In this document: positions 33,175-42,652 of the stretch, piece after piece | Layout of the letters: every line of letters begins with the position of its first letter | Numbering within the stretch: position 1 is the stretch's first letter | DNA from: G963667145 sp963676515 [NCBI: Candidatus Cloacimonadota bacterium] | GTDB lineage: Bacteria > Cloacimonadota > Cloacimonadia > G963667145 | Reading direction: 5' to 3' | NCBI GenBank assembly: GCA_963676515.1 | Contig: OY781061.1 | Span: 310,001 to 374,000, forward strand | Length of the DNA stretch: 64,000 nucleotides | The notes under the pieces: model-generated | What the model saw: the letters and a program-made list of their open reading frames with translations, nothing else | Told to the model about the DNA's origin: nothing | The model's database searches: none | Program-made: the position numbers and the translations under genes

Positions 33175-34599
33175 CTAATTTTTGAAAAAGTTATCTATTA
33201 CTCTAGATGGTGTAATAGCAAAAGTCTGATATGTTTTTGCCAATTTCTCGGCTGTATCGCCCACCAAATAAGCTCCACCTAAACACGCTAAATCTCCACT
33301 AAGCCCTTGTGCCATAAAGGAAGCAATCACTCCAGCCAACACATCACCACTACCACCCGTGGCAAGTCCATCGTTTCCTTTGTGAATAAACCAAATCTTC
33401 TCCTGCTGACAAAACAAAGATGTGCTTGATTTGAGCAGTACGGAGCAATTGTATTTTTGCACAAAAGCTCTCAGCATCTGACAAGGATTTGCCAGCACCT
33501 CTGCCACGGAGCAATCACAAAGTCTAGCGAACTCGCCAATGTGCGGAGTCAATACCGCTCCATCTATCTCTTTCAATAGCTCCTTATTTTTAGCCAACAT
33601 ATTCAGTCCATCGGCGTCTATCACCAGCTTGCCCTTGAACTCACGCAAGCAGTATTCCAAAATCTGGGGGCAATCTACTCCTAGCCCAGGACCTACCAAG
33701 ACAGCATCCGCTTTTATCGATTCCAAATCTGCAAAAGTTTTGCTCATCACCTCGGTCAAAGAGGTCTCAAAGATTTGCTCCATACCCTGCGGATGGTAGA
33801 GATTCACTAGCCCCGCTCCACTGTGCAAAGCAGCTCTGCTACTCAAAATCGCTGCTCCGCTATATCCTAGAGAGCCAGCTATTATCGCTAATCTTCCGCA
33901 ATCGCCCTTGTGTGCCGTCACGCTTCTGCTGGGTAAAATCTGCTTACCAAGATAGAAAAATCTCTCTTCGCTCTTCTTTAGCTCTTCCTCGGGAATGCCG
34001 ATTGGTACTATTTCCAACTTCCCACAAACTTCTTTTCCTCTTCCCAAAAAATGCCCTGGCTTAGCCGCTGCCATACTCAGAGTTATATCCGCCTCCACAC
34101 AGCTATCAGCCAAACCATTGTCGGCATCTAGCCCACTGGGAATATCTATCGCCACGACTTTCGCCGAAGAAAGATTGATTTGGTCTACTATCGCCTTAGC
34201 TGTGCCAGACAAAGCACCTCTGAAACCGATACCAAACAGAGCGTCCACCACAAAATCACACTCAGGGATAGACTCTACATTTTCGTTCACGGGCAGACCA
34301 AACTTCTGACAAGCTTTCCAATTTTCGGCTGTCTCTTGTGAAAATTTGCTCTTTTCTCCGATCAAGATAATCTCCACATCGTAGCCAAATTTTGTCAACC
34401 AACGAGAGATTACAAATCCGTCACCACCATTGTTTCCATCACCACATACCACCACAGCCTTTTTGCCAAAAACTTGCTTGTCTATAATCTGAGCACAACC
34501 TTTTCCTGCGTTTTCCATCAAAACCCGCGAAGGCAAAAAGTACTCACTCATAGCCAAAGCGTCCGCTTCCCGCATCGACTTTTTATCTAAAATGTACAC
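33175..34599 (-). CDS. nnr: Bifunctional NAD(P)H-hydrate epimerase/dehydratase
   Basis: A 474-aa fusion that repairs hydrated NADH and NADPH. Residues 1-210 are the epimerase (MENAGKGCA, CGDGNNGGDGFVISRWL, DALFGIGFRG). The rest is the ADP-dependent dehydratase of the ribokinase fold (GSLGYSGAAIL, VGPGLGVD, LTPHIGEFARL and the catalytic GNDGLATGGSGDVLAG). This is the standard bacterial fusion. It lies 3 nt after upp and 9 nt before the dehydrogenase gene. Confidence 0.95.
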   Translation of the reverse strand: MYILDKKSMREADALAMSEYFLPSRVLMENAGKGCAQIIDKQVFGKKAVVVCGDGNNGGDGFVISRWLTKFGYDVEIILIGEKSKFSQETAENWKACQKFGLPVNENVESIPECDFVVDALFGIGFRGALSGTAKAIVDQINLSSAKVVAIDIPSGLDADNGLADSCVEADITLSMAAAKPGHFLGRGKEVCGKLEIVPIGIPEEELKKSEERFFYLGKQILPSRSVTAHKGDCGRLAIIAGSLGYSGAAILSSRAALHSGAGLVNLYHPQGMEQIFETSLTEVMSKTFADLESIKADAVLVGPGLGVDCPQILEYCLREFKGKLVIDADGLNMLAKNKELLKEIDGAVLTPHIGEFARLCDCSVAEVLANPCQMLRAFVQKYNCSVLLKSSTSLFCQQEKIWFIHKGNDGLATGGSGDVLAGVIASFMAQGLSGDLACLGGAYLVGDTAEKLAKTYQTFAITPSRVIDNFFKN

Positions 34600-34602
34600 A
34601 AT

Positions 34603-35229
34603 CTATTTCGTACCAAATATTTTGTCTCCAGCATCGCCCAAACCTGGTAATATATAGCCAACATCGTTGAGTTTCTCGTCCACAGCAGCCGTATATATCT
34701 CCACATCAGGATGCAATCTTTCGACCTTTTCTATTCCCTCGGGGGCTGCCACGAGGAAGATTCCCTTGATTTGCTTGCAACCAGCTTTTTTCAGAGCTTC
34801 GATAGTCGCTATCAGAGTTCCACCTGTTGCCAACATCGGATCCAAAATCAAAGCCATCCTCTGATCCAGAGAGTTTGTGAACTTTTGGTAATATTGAACA
34901 GCTTCCAAAGTTTCTTCGTTCCGATAAAAACCGACTACGCTAATCTTGGCAGAGGGAATAATATCAATTACACCGTTCATCATTCCTATTCCCGCACGCA
35001 AGATAGGCACTATGGTAATTTTTTTACCCTTAATCTGTTGCACAGTCGTTTCTCCAGCCCAACCCTCAATCTTCTTATCCTCCAGAGGCAAACTCTCTGT
35101 CGCCTTGTAAGTAAGGTAATGAGCAATCTCAGCCGAGAGCTCTCTAAACTTTTTTGTGGAAATTTCCTTATCTCTGAGAAGTCCCAACTTATGCTTAATT
35201 AGGGGATGATTTTCTATGTGAACCAGCAT
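34603..35229 (-). CDS. upp: Uracil phosphoribosyltransferase
   Basis: A 208-aa UPRTase that salvages uracil to UMP with PRPP. Motifs are [22 protein letters not shown], the PRPP loop DPMLATGGT and the uracil-binding [11 protein letters not shown] near the C-terminus. Length is normal. It lies 50 nt after the radical SAM gene. Confidence 0.96.
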   Translation of the reverse strand: MLVHIENHPLIKHKLGLLRDKEISTKKFRELSAEIAHYLTYKATESLPLEDKKIEGWAGETTVQQIKGKKITIVPILRAGIGMMNGVIDIIPSAKISVVGFYRNEETLEAVQYYQKFTNSLDQRMALILDPMLATGGTLIATIEALKKAGCKQIKGIFLVAAPEGIEKVERLHPDVEIYTAAVDEKLNDVGYILPGLGDAGDKIFGTK

Positions 35230-35279
35230 TCTCTTCCTCCAGTTATTTTTTTTCTTTAGTTATACTTAGATGTATCTTG

Positions 35280-36269
35280 TCAACTACTTTTTACCCTGTG
35301 CAATGCAAACTCTCCATACTTTTTTTTCAGCTTTTTTAGGAGTAATTTGTTGTGCCCTGTGTAATGGGAAATCTTGTCATCTCTTACCTCCAACTCTTGC
35401 AAGCCATCAGGATTTTCTCGCAAAATTTTTTGATAAAGAGTCTCTATCTGCACCAACTCTCCAAAAGACGGGTGATACGCTCCAGCCACTATCTGCTCGG
35501 GATCGAGAGCAACATCGGAATGAAGACCAACCTTTATCACTCTAATGCCTTTTTCTTCTAGCTTACCTTTCCACTCACAGCAAACCTGCACACACTCATC
35601 CAGCTTGGCAGGCAAATATTTGCCAGACAGATACATATTTTCCAAAGCGGTATTAGCCAAAACCAATGTAGGATAAATTCTCACCTCTTCTGGTCGCAAA
35701 TCCAAAACTGTTTGCAAAGTCGCTGCCAAGCTCTGTTGGTCACAGCCCGGCAAAAAAGGCATCAATTGCAAAGTAACCCGAAACTTTTGGCTTTGCAGAA
35801 GTTTAACCGCCGCAAGAGCTTGATTTCTAGAGTATCCCCGACCAGAAGCTTTTAGCACCTTGTCCGAGAAAGATTGTATCCCTAGCTCCACAGTCTGCAC
35901 ATTGTACTTTCGCAAAAGTTCTAAATTTCTAGCGGTCAAGCAATCTGGTCTAGTGGACAAGCGGATAGTGTCTTCTGGCTCTTGGCATGAACGCACCGCC
36001 TGCAGATAATCTTCTTGCACATTGCTAGGCAAAGCGGTAAAAGTTCCTCCAAAAAAAGCAACCTCTTTCTTTTGCCCTTTTCGATAACTTACGAATTTCT
36101 GCACCACTTGAGAAACTTTGCTGGGACTCCAAACTTCTGACTGAGCGGTAATCGTGTTTTGCTGGCAGTAGATGCACCGAAAAGGACATCCCAAAAAAGG
36201 TAAAAAAATGGGAAGCCTTACAGCTTCCCTATCATTTGCTAATTTTCTTTCTTCTTTATTTTTTGCCAT
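35280..36269 (-). CDS. Radical SAM protein, Elp3/HemN-like fold
   Basis: A 329-aa radical SAM enzyme with the cluster motif CPFRCIYC (C-x3-C-x2-C) near residue 28, after LPIFLPFLGC. FFGGTFTALP, STRPDCLT and ELGIQSFSD match the Elp3/coproporphyrinogen-oxidase-like group of unknown substrate often placed beside rnc in low-GC bacteria. No acetyltransferase domain is present. The ATG at 36269 lies 31 nt inside the end of rnc, so the two overlap and are likely co-translated. Confidence 0.85.
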   Translation of the reverse strand: MAKNKEERKLANDREAVRLPIFLPFLGCPFRCIYCQQNTITAQSEVWSPSKVSQVVQKFVSYRKGQKKEVAFFGGTFTALPSNVQEDYLQAVRSCQEPEDTIRLSTRPDCLTARNLELLRKYNVQTVELGIQSFSDKVLKASGRGYSRNQALAAVKLLQSQKFRVTLQLMPFLPGCDQQSLAATLQTVLDLRPEEVRIYPTLVLANTALENMYLSGKYLPAKLDECVQVCCEWKGKLEEKGIRVIKVGLHSDVALDPEQIVAGAYHPSFGELVQIETLYQKILRENPDGLQELEVRDDKISHYTGHNKLLLKKLKKKYGEFALHRVKSS

Positions 36270-37000
36270 ACATCTTTAGCAGCCTCTTGTTGAGCAGATT
36301 TTTTGTTTACTCCAGAGCCTTTGCCCCAGAATTTACCATCAAAATAAACTTCCACGAAAAAAGTCTTATCATGCTCAGGTCCTTCTTCAGAAACGATCTT
36401 ATATTTGGGCAAAGTCCGAAACTTCCCCTGAAAATACTCTTGCACAAGGCTTTTGTAATTTTGCAAATAGTCACGCGTAACCTCTTTCTCAAAGCCTTGC
36501 AGGCACTTATCGTTGACAAATTTTCGCGCTTCTCCTATCCCACCATCAATATAGATGGCACAAATCAGAGACTCGACAACATCGGACAAGATAGAGTCCC
36601 GCTTCCGTCCCCCGCTCTTACTCTCTTCGTTAGACAAAAAAAGCGTTTGCCCGAGGTTAAACCCTTTGGCTATATGTGCCAAGTACTTTTCTGAGCCTAC
36701 TTTGGATTTCAGCTTGGAAAGATAACCCTCTTTCTTGCTTGGATATTTGTTGAACAAACACTCTGCCACCAAAAACCCCAGAATAGCATCACCAAAAAAC
36801 TCCATCCTCTCGAAAGAGCCCAACTTACTGCTCGATTTACGCACGAAAGAAAGATGAGTCATCGCCTTTTTCAGATAGTCTATATTCTTAAACTTGTAGC
36901 CAATTTTCTTTTGTAACTCTTCGGCTTTTTCGTTCCACTTCTTATCGCCCTGAGGCAACTTGCCTTTGACCTTACCAAAAATCTTAAGATTAAACTTCAC
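36239..37000 (-). CDS. rnc: Ribonuclease III
   Basis: A 253-aa double-stranded-RNA endonuclease for rRNA and mRNA maturation. The RNase III signature is ERMEFFGDAILGFLVAE, with a second acidic site in DVVESLICAIYIDGG. The dsRBD occupies the last 75 residues (YKSLVQEYFQGKF, GVNKKSAQQEAAKDVW). It is 8 nt downstream of fabF, the common fab-rnc arrangement. Confidence 0.95.
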   Translation of the reverse strand: MKFNLKIFGKVKGKLPQGDKKWNEKAEELQKKIGYKFKNIDYLKKAMTHLSFVRKSSSKLGSFERMEFFGDAILGFLVAECLFNKYPSKKEGYLSKLKSKVGSEKYLAHIAKGFNLGQTLFLSNEESKSGGRKRDSILSDVVESLICAIYIDGGIGEARKFVNDKCLQGFEKEVTRDYLQNYKSLVQEYFQGKFRTLPKYKIVSEEGPEHDKTFFVEVYFDGKFWGKGSGVNKKSAQQEAAKDVWQKIKKKEN

Positions 37001-37007
37001 CTACTTT

Positions 37008-38252
37008 TTAACCTTTATACTTTTTAAAAATCAACACACCATTATGACCACCGAAACCAAGCGAATTACTCAAGGCAACATCGATGTTCAGCTCTTCTGC
37101 TCCACCGCTTACATAATCCAAATCGCACTCTGGGTCAGGATTGATTATATTTATCGTGGGATGCACTTTACCGCTCTGGATAGATTTGCAACAGACCAGA
37201 GCCTCTATCGCCGCAGCTCCACCCAATGTGTGAGCTATCATCGATTTGGTAGAGTTGATCTTCAGCTTCTTCACATGCTCACCAAACACGGTTTTAATCG
37301 ACTGTGTCTCAAATTTATCGTTGTAAGGTGTAGAAGTGCCGTGTGCACTCAAATATTGCACATCCGTAGGTTTCAACTTGGCATCTGCCAACGCAGCTCT
37401 CATCGCCCTCGCTCCACCTTCTCCACCTTCTGCTGGTGCGGTAATATGATGAGCATCACAGCTGGCACCGTAACCCATCACCTCAGCATATATCTTGGCT
37501 CCTCTAGCCTTGGCGTGCTCCAACTCCTCGAAAACCAACACTCCTGCACCTTCTCCCATCACAAAGCCATCACGGTCTACATCGAAAGGGCGACAAGCTG
37601 TCTTAGGGTCATCATTGCGAGTGGAGAGAGCCTTCATAGAGCAGAATCCTGCCAAAGACAAAGGCGTAACCGCAGCTTCTGATCCACCAGTTACCACGAT
37701 GTCGGCATCCCCGTACTGCACAGTTCTGAATGCCGTACCTATCGCGTGATTGGCAGAAGCACACGCAGATGAGCAAGTAAAATTTGGACCTTTCAAATTG
37801 TATTTGATGGCTACCCCTGCAGCGGCAGCGTTAATTATCATTTTCGGAATAAACTGAGGAGAGACCCTTCTAGGACCTTTTTCCAAGAAATTTTTTGCTT
37901 CATTCTCAAAGGTGGACATTCCCCCTATTCCACAACCCATAATGCATCCAGCTCGGAAAGGGTCGAAACTGCCTTCCTCTGTAAATCCAGCGTCAGCCAT
38001 GGCCTCTTTTGCCGCCACAAGCATAAAAATGGAATAAGTGTCCAACTTCTTCGCAGCTCGCTTATCCAATTTTTCTTTGGGATCAAAATTTTTCACCTCG
38101 CCAGCCATTTGCGATGCAAACCCTTCTACATCAAACTTACTAATTTTATCAATTCCGTTCTCTCCACGAAGAAAAGCATCCCAGCTCTCCTCCACGCTAT
38201 GACCTACGGAATTCAGTGTACCAAGACCGGTAACAACAACTCTTTTTTTCAT
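37008..38252 (-). CDS. fabF: 3-oxoacyl-ACP synthase II
   Basis: A 414-aa KAS II condensing enzyme for fatty-acid elongation. The Cys-His-His triad lies in TCSSACAS, SAHGTSTPYND and NSLGFGGHN. The start VVVTGLGTLNSVG is typical. It follows acpP by 101 nt, a gap that holds an 11-bp inverted repeat. Confidence 0.96.
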   Translation of the reverse strand: MKKRVVVTGLGTLNSVGHSVEESWDAFLRGENGIDKISKFDVEGFASQMAGEVKNFDPKEKLDKRAAKKLDTYSIFMLVAAKEAMADAGFTEEGSFDPFRAGCIMGCGIGGMSTFENEAKNFLEKGPRRVSPQFIPKMIINAAAAGVAIKYNLKGPNFTCSSACASANHAIGTAFRTVQYGDADIVVTGGSEAAVTPLSLAGFCSMKALSTRNDDPKTACRPFDVDRDGFVMGEGAGVLVFEELEHAKARGAKIYAEVMGYGASCDAHHITAPAEGGEGGARAMRAALADAKLKPTDVQYLSAHGTSTPYNDKFETQSIKTVFGEHVKKLKINSTKSMIAHTLGGAAAIEALVCCKSIQSGKVHPTINIINPDPECDLDYVSGGAEELNIDVALSNSLGFGGHNGVLIFKKYKG

Positions 38253-38286
38253 ACTAACTTAACTCTCCTTGTCAATTAAAACAAAA

Positions 38287-38341
38287 GCTACTCTTTTTTT
38301 TAAGAAAGCGATTTTGAACTTTCCTCATCCAAAAGAGTAGC
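38287..38341 (-). other. Inverted repeat between acpP and fabF
   Basis: GCTACTCTTTT (38287-38297) and AAAAGAGTAGC (38331-38341) are perfect inverted copies, 33 nt apart. On the transcribed strand this makes an 11-bp stem after the acpP stop, with a U-poor exit. It could stabilise or process the abundant acpP message rather than stop transcription. Confidence 0.5.
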
Positions 38342-38353
38342 AAATTTGAAATC

Positions 38354-38587
38354 TTAATTTAACTTTTCTTTGAGATACTCTATAGATTCGCCCACTGTTT
38401 TTAGTTTGCCTGCATCCTCGTCAGGGATTTCGATATCGAACTCTTCTTCGAACTTCATAATAAGTTCAACTGTATCCAAGGAATCTGCACCCAAATCGTC
38501 GATATAGCTGGCAGAAGGTATAACCTCAGCAGCATCCACATCCAACTCTTCTACAATAATATCTCTTACTTTAGCTTCAATTTCCAT
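38354..38587 (-). CDS. acpP: Acyl carrier protein
   Basis: A 77-aa acidic ACP. The serine that takes 4'-phosphopantetheine is in [12 protein letters not shown]. Length and the [13 protein letters not shown] ending are standard. It lies between fabG and fabF as in most bacteria. Confidence 0.97.
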   Translation of the reverse strand: MEIEAKVRDIIVEELDVDAAEVIPSASYIDDLGADSLDTVELIMKFEEEFDIEIPDEDAGKLKTVGESIEYLKEKLN

Positions 38588-38630
38588 TTTCAGTCCTCCT
38601 AAATGGTTCTAACTTATTTTATTTTTACTA

Positions 38631-39365
38631 TTACATCACCAGTCCACCATCGACATTGATGGTTTGTCCAGTAATATATTTTGCTTTATCACTTGCCAAA
38701 AACAAACAAAGGTCGGCGACATCTTCTACCGTCCCCAGTTTACCTAGAGCAATTGCTTTTTTATATTCAGCTACCATTTCTAGTGGCAAGTTATCGGTCA
38801 TCTCCGTTTGGATAAATCCAGGAGCTATCGCATTGCACCGCACACCTCTTGTGCCAAACTCCTTGGCAACAGATTTGCTAAAAGCTATCACTCCGCCCTT
38901 ACTGGCAGCATAGTTGGCTTGTCCTGCGTTACCTATAATCCCTATCACAGAAGCCATATTGAGGATCACGCCCGATCTTTGCTTCATCATTATCTTGCTC
39001 GCTTTTTGTGTGCAAACAAAAGTCCCTTTAAGGTTCACATCCATCACGGTTTGCCAATCATCTTCTTTCATCCTCATCAAAAGCCCGTCTCGGGTAACCC
39101 CAGCGTTGTTGACCAAAATATCTACAGAACCTTCGTTTTTTTTTAGCTGAGCAAAAATCTCTTGCATCTTAGCAGAGTCGGTAACATCGCCGACGAAACC
39201 TTGCACTGCTCCCAAAGATTGCAAAGATTTTACCGCTTTATCAACAACATCTTTTTGCAAATCTATTATCGCTACCTTGGCACCGTTTTGGGCAAAAAGC
39301 CGAGCCATAGCCAAGCCAATTCCTCCAGCAGCACCAGTTACGACAGCAATTTTATTTTTCAACAT
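38631..39365 (-). CDS. fabG: 3-oxoacyl-ACP reductase
   Basis: A 244-aa SDR reductase using NADPH. TGAAGGIGLA binds the cofactor; NNAGVTRDGLLMRMKEDDW, the Ser in MASVIGIIGNAGQ and the YAASK Tyr-Lys pair are catalytic. The ATG at 39365 follows GAGGGA at good spacing and gives the normal start MLKNKIAVVTG. A TTG 5 codons upstream would overlap fabD and lacks a site. Confidence 0.96.
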   Translation of the reverse strand: MLKNKIAVVTGAAGGIGLAMARLFAQNGAKVAIIDLQKDVVDKAVKSLQSLGAVQGFVGDVTDSAKMQEIFAQLKKNEGSVDILVNNAGVTRDGLLMRMKEDDWQTVMDVNLKGTFVCTQKASKIMMKQRSGVILNMASVIGIIGNAGQANYAASKGGVIAFSKSVAKEFGTRGVRCNAIAPGFIQTEMTDNLPLEMVAEYKKAIALGKLGTVEDVADLCLFLASDKAKYITGQTINVDGGLVM

Positions 39366-39376
39366 CAAGATTTCCC

Positions 39377-40333
39377 TCAAAGCTCTTTGAGCTTGGTTAC
39401 AACCTTCGCCACATCTTCCAGCTTGTCAACATTCACTACATTTGCTTTGCGGAAAATCTTTTTGATCATCCCGCTAACTACCTTGCCAGGACCAAATTCA
39501 ACAAAGAGTTCCACACCCTCAGCAAGCATTTTTTCCACCGAAGCGATCCACTGCACAGAGCCACAAACCTGCTTTATCAAGTTGTGCTTTATCTCATCTA
39601 TACTTGTGTGTAGCTGAGCATCCACATTACTCACCAATGGGCAACTTCCGACCTCTAAGCCTATGCTATTCAAGTCATTAGCCAGTTTATCGGCAGCCTG
39701 CATCATAAGTGGGCTATGGAAAGCACAGCTCACTGCCAAAGGCACGACCCGCTTTGCTCCAGCCTCTTCTGCCAATTTTGCCGCTCTCTGCACCGCTAGA
39801 CCATCACCCGATACCACCACCTGCACAGGCGTGTTATAATTGGCGATCACCACTTTTTTGCCGTCATCACCACTCGCTTTCGCACACAGCTCTTCCACAT
39901 CCTCCACACTCATACCCAAGATGGCACACATCGCACCATCGCTGCCCTCACCAGCTTTGCTCATATAGAGCCCTCTTCTGTGTACCAGCAGCAAAGCATC
40001 GTCTAGCGACAACACTCCCGAAGCTACTAAAGCCGAAAATTCACCCAATGAGTGACCTGCCACCAAATCTGGTTGCAAATCTAGCTCTTTTTGCAGGGCT
40101 CTCATCGCCGCACAAGAGTGCAATAAAATAGCTGGTTGCGTGTATTCTGTTTGAGCCAATTTACCTTCAGGTCCATCATTCATAAGGTGCAACAAATCAA
40201 ATCCTGCTTTTTGGGAAAAATCTTCTCCACTTTTCCGCAACTGAGCATCAGCTGCCAAAAAATCTCCAGCCATTCCCACATATTGAGCTCCCTGACCGGG
40301 AAAAATAAAAGCTACTTTTTTACCTTTAAACAT
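39377..40333 (-). CDS. fabD: Malonyl-CoA:ACP transacylase
   Basis: A 318-aa enzyme that loads malonyl groups on ACP. IFPGQGAQYVGM at the start, the nucleophile serine in AGHSLGEFSAL and the histidine in CAFHSPLM are all present. It lies between fabH and fabG. Confidence 0.96.
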   Translation of the reverse strand: MFKGKKVAFIFPGQGAQYVGMAGDFLAADAQLRKSGEDFSQKAGFDLLHLMNDGPEGKLAQTEYTQPAILLHSCAAMRALQKELDLQPDLVAGHSLGEFSALVASGVLSLDDALLLVHRRGLYMSKAGEGSDGAMCAILGMSVEDVEELCAKASGDDGKKVVIANYNTPVQVVVSGDGLAVQRAAKLAEEAGAKRVVPLAVSCAFHSPLMMQAADKLANDLNSIGLEVGSCPLVSNVDAQLHTSIDEIKHNLIKQVCGSVQWIASVEKMLAEGVELFVEFGPGKVVSGMIKKIFRKANVVNVDKLEDVAKVVTKLKEL

Positions 40334-40343
40334 CTTGTTCTCC

Positions 40344-41336
40344 TCAAACTCTTAGTAACATCGCCCCAGAAGTAAGACCAGCACCAAAAGCGGTCATCAT
40401 TACCAAATCGCCTTTCTTTATCTTACCTTCTTGCAGAGCACTATCAAAAGCGATAGGCACAGTAGCAGCAGAGGTGTTACCAGTCTTATCAATATTTACC
40501 ACCACTTTCTGCGAGTCTATCTTCATCTTCTTCCCCAAACCATCGATAATTCTCTGATTTGCCTGATGAGGAATGAGAAAATCTATATCGTCAAAAGTTA
40601 TGTTGTTGCGTGCTGCAAGCTCCTTGCACACACTATACATACTCTTGATAGCCAGTTTAAATATTTTATTTCCATCCATCTGCAGAGTATGCAGATTTTG
40701 AGCAACCGTCTCTTTGCTAGCGGGCATCTTCGAGCCACCTGCCTTTTGGATCAAGAGGTCGCCATCTTTGCCATTAGCTTCCAAGTAAGAGCCGATAAAT
40801 CTAGAAGTGTCTTCCAGCTTTGCTCTGGAATAGATGCAAGCTCCTGCTCCATCACCGAAGAGGATGCAAGTGTTTCTATCTTGGTAATTGGTAATTCTGG
40901 TGAGAGTCTCTGCTCCGATTACCAGCACCCGCTTGTGAAAGCCTGCTTCTATATAAGCTCTTGCCATATCGCTGGCATAAATAAAACCTGTGCATCCAGC
41001 CGAGATATCCATCGCCGCCGCTTTCTCCAGTCCCAACATCTTTTGCACCAAACAAGCTGTAGATGGAAAAGCATAGTCAGGTGTGACCGTCGCTACCAAG
41101 ATCAAATCAATATCTCCAGCAGACACCTTTGCATCTTTTATCGCATTTAGTGCAGCTAAGTACGCTATATCACTTGTAGCTTGATTCTTAGCAGCCCGAC
41201 GCCTTTCTTTCATCCCTGTCATGGATGATATCCACTCGTCGGAAGTGTCTAAATACTTTTCGAAATATGAGTTGGTAATTATCTCATCCGGTACATAATG
41301 CCCAGTACCGTCTAATTTTGCTTGAAATTTTGCCAT
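40344..41336 (-). CDS. fabH: 3-oxoacyl-ACP synthase III
   Basis: A 330-aa KAS III, which starts fatty-acid synthesis from acetyl-CoA. The Cys-His-Asn triad is in ISAGCTGF, IPHQANQRI and DKTGNTSAA. The start ATG at 41336 (MAKFQAKLDGTGHYVPD) follows AAGGA by 7 nt. The plsX reading frame runs 53 nt past this start. Confidence 0.95.
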   Translation of the reverse strand: MAKFQAKLDGTGHYVPDEIITNSYFEKYLDTSDEWISSMTGMKERRRAAKNQATSDIAYLAALNAIKDAKVSAGDIDLILVATVTPDYAFPSTACLVQKMLGLEKAAAMDISAGCTGFIYASDMARAYIEAGFHKRVLVIGAETLTRITNYQDRNTCILFGDGAGACIYSRAKLEDTSRFIGSYLEANGKDGDLLIQKAGGSKMPASKETVAQNLHTLQMDGNKIFKLAIKSMYSVCKELAARNNITFDDIDFLIPHQANQRIIDGLGKKMKIDSQKVVVNIDKTGNTSAATVPIAFDSALQEGKIKKGDLVMMTAFGAGLTSGAMLLRV

Positions 41337-42336
41337 TATCATTTCCTTTGTATTCAAAAAAATCTCTACTATATCTCACAATCCCCGATTGGGCACTTTT
41401 GGCAGCAAACTCTATTCCTTTGGCGATAGCTTCTTCGCTACTAGAGCCGTGCCCTACCACAGTCAGACCTTTTAAGCCCATCAACAACGCACCACCATAC
41501 ACCGCAGGATCCATTCTCTTTTTGAGCAATACGAATACAGACTTCATCAACAGAGCACCCACTTTCGCCAGCAAGCTCTTTTTTACGCCTTTTTTTAGCA
41601 AGCCCAAAACAAATCTCGCGGTTCCTTCTGCAGTTTTCAGAAATATGTTTCCTGTGAATCCATCGCAAACCAACACATCCACATCGCCATACACGCCCGA
41701 TGGTTCTACATTTCCGATGAAGTTTACAGAGTTTTCTTTTTGCAAATCTTCGTGAACTTTAGTATAAAGTTTCGACCCTTTGCTACTTTCTTGACCTATA
41801 TTCAGAAGTCCCACTTTGGGACGATCTATATCAAAACAAAAATGTGAGTACAAACTGCCCATTTGGGCAAACTGCACCAGAACCTCTGGCTTACAGTCGG
41901 CGTTCGCTCCCACATCTAGCACAATCTTATCACACTTATTACCGGGGAACAAGGTAGCAATAGCTGGACGCAAGATGCCTTTTAGCCTGCCATACACCAA
42001 AAGTGATGCCGACATTACAGCTCCAGTGTTACCCGCAGAAAAAACTGCGTCCACCCTCTTGTGCTTGTAAAGCTCCAATGCTTTCACCAGAGATGAGTCT
42101 CTTTTCTTGCGAACGACCCGAGCTCCTTTGTCTTCCATGGTGATGACCTCGCGAGCGTCCACCACTTCTACTTTTCCCTCGTCGTAGCTATATTTACTCA
42201 GCTCTTGGGCTATCTCCTCCTGTCTGCCTACCAGCACGATTTTCCCACAATAACCTCTATTCAAGGCTTTTATGCTACCGGCTACTTCACAAACAGGAGC
42301 GAAATCTCCACCAAAAGCGTCTACAGCTACTATCAT
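41284..42336 (-). CDS. plsX: Phosphate acyltransferase PlsX
   Basis: A 350-aa enzyme forming acyl-phosphate from acyl-ACP for phospholipid synthesis. VDAFGGDFAP at the start, FSAGNTGAVM, LDVGANADCKPE and CDGFTGNIFLKT are diagnostic. The last 18 or so residues (from GNDNGKISSKIRR) are read out of the fabH start region and do not look like a normal PlsX tail, so the stop codon was probably lost and replaced by one inside fabH. The core is complete. Confidence 0.94.
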   Translation of the reverse strand: MIVAVDAFGGDFAPVCEVAGSIKALNRGYCGKIVLVGRQEEIAQELSKYSYDEGKVEVVDAREVITMEDKGARVVRKKRDSSLVKALELYKHKRVDAVFSAGNTGAVMSASLLVYGRLKGILRPAIATLFPGNKCDKIVLDVGANADCKPEVLVQFAQMGSLYSHFCFDIDRPKVGLLNIGQESSKGSKLYTKVHEDLQKENSVNFIGNVEPSGVYGDVDVLVCDGFTGNIFLKTAEGTARFVLGLLKKGVKKSLLAKVGALLMKSVFVLLKKRMDPAVYGGALLMGLKGLTVVGHGSSSEEAIAKGIEFAAKSAQSGIVRYSRDFFEYKGNDNGKISSKIRRYWALCTG

Positions 42337-42351
42337 CTAATCACTTATTAA

Positions 42352-42534
42352 TTAAGCTTCTTTTACTTCCACTATCTCTTTGTCACCATAGTATCCACAG
42401 CTAGTGCAGAGGTGATGAGGTCTAGTGGTAGCGCCACAATTTGAGCATTGAGATATGCCCGGCAAAGTAGCTTTGTAATGAGTTCTTCTTTTCCTTTTTC
42501 TTTGCTTAGATGTTTTTCTCTTAGGTACTGCCAT
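42352..42534 (-). CDS. rpmF: 50S ribosomal protein L32
   Basis: A 60-aa zinc-binding L32. MAVPKRKTSKQRKRKRR is the classic start, and the CSNC and CTSC pairs make a four-Cys zinc ribbon. It heads the plsX-fab run, as is common. A TTGACA lies about 75 nt upstream, but no clean -10 box is seen. Confidence 0.97.
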   Translation of the reverse strand: MAVPKRKTSKQRKRKRRTHYKATLPGISQCSNCGATTRPHHLCTSCGYYGDKEIVEVKEA

Positions 42535-42652
42535 CTTAAATCTCCTAAATGATATTATTTCTTAAAGATTACAAGAATTTATTACTCGAGTATGTGTCAA
42601 GTTAAATAAGTCGCAATCAAAGGGTTCTAATCCCTTAAAAAGCCCTAGTTTC

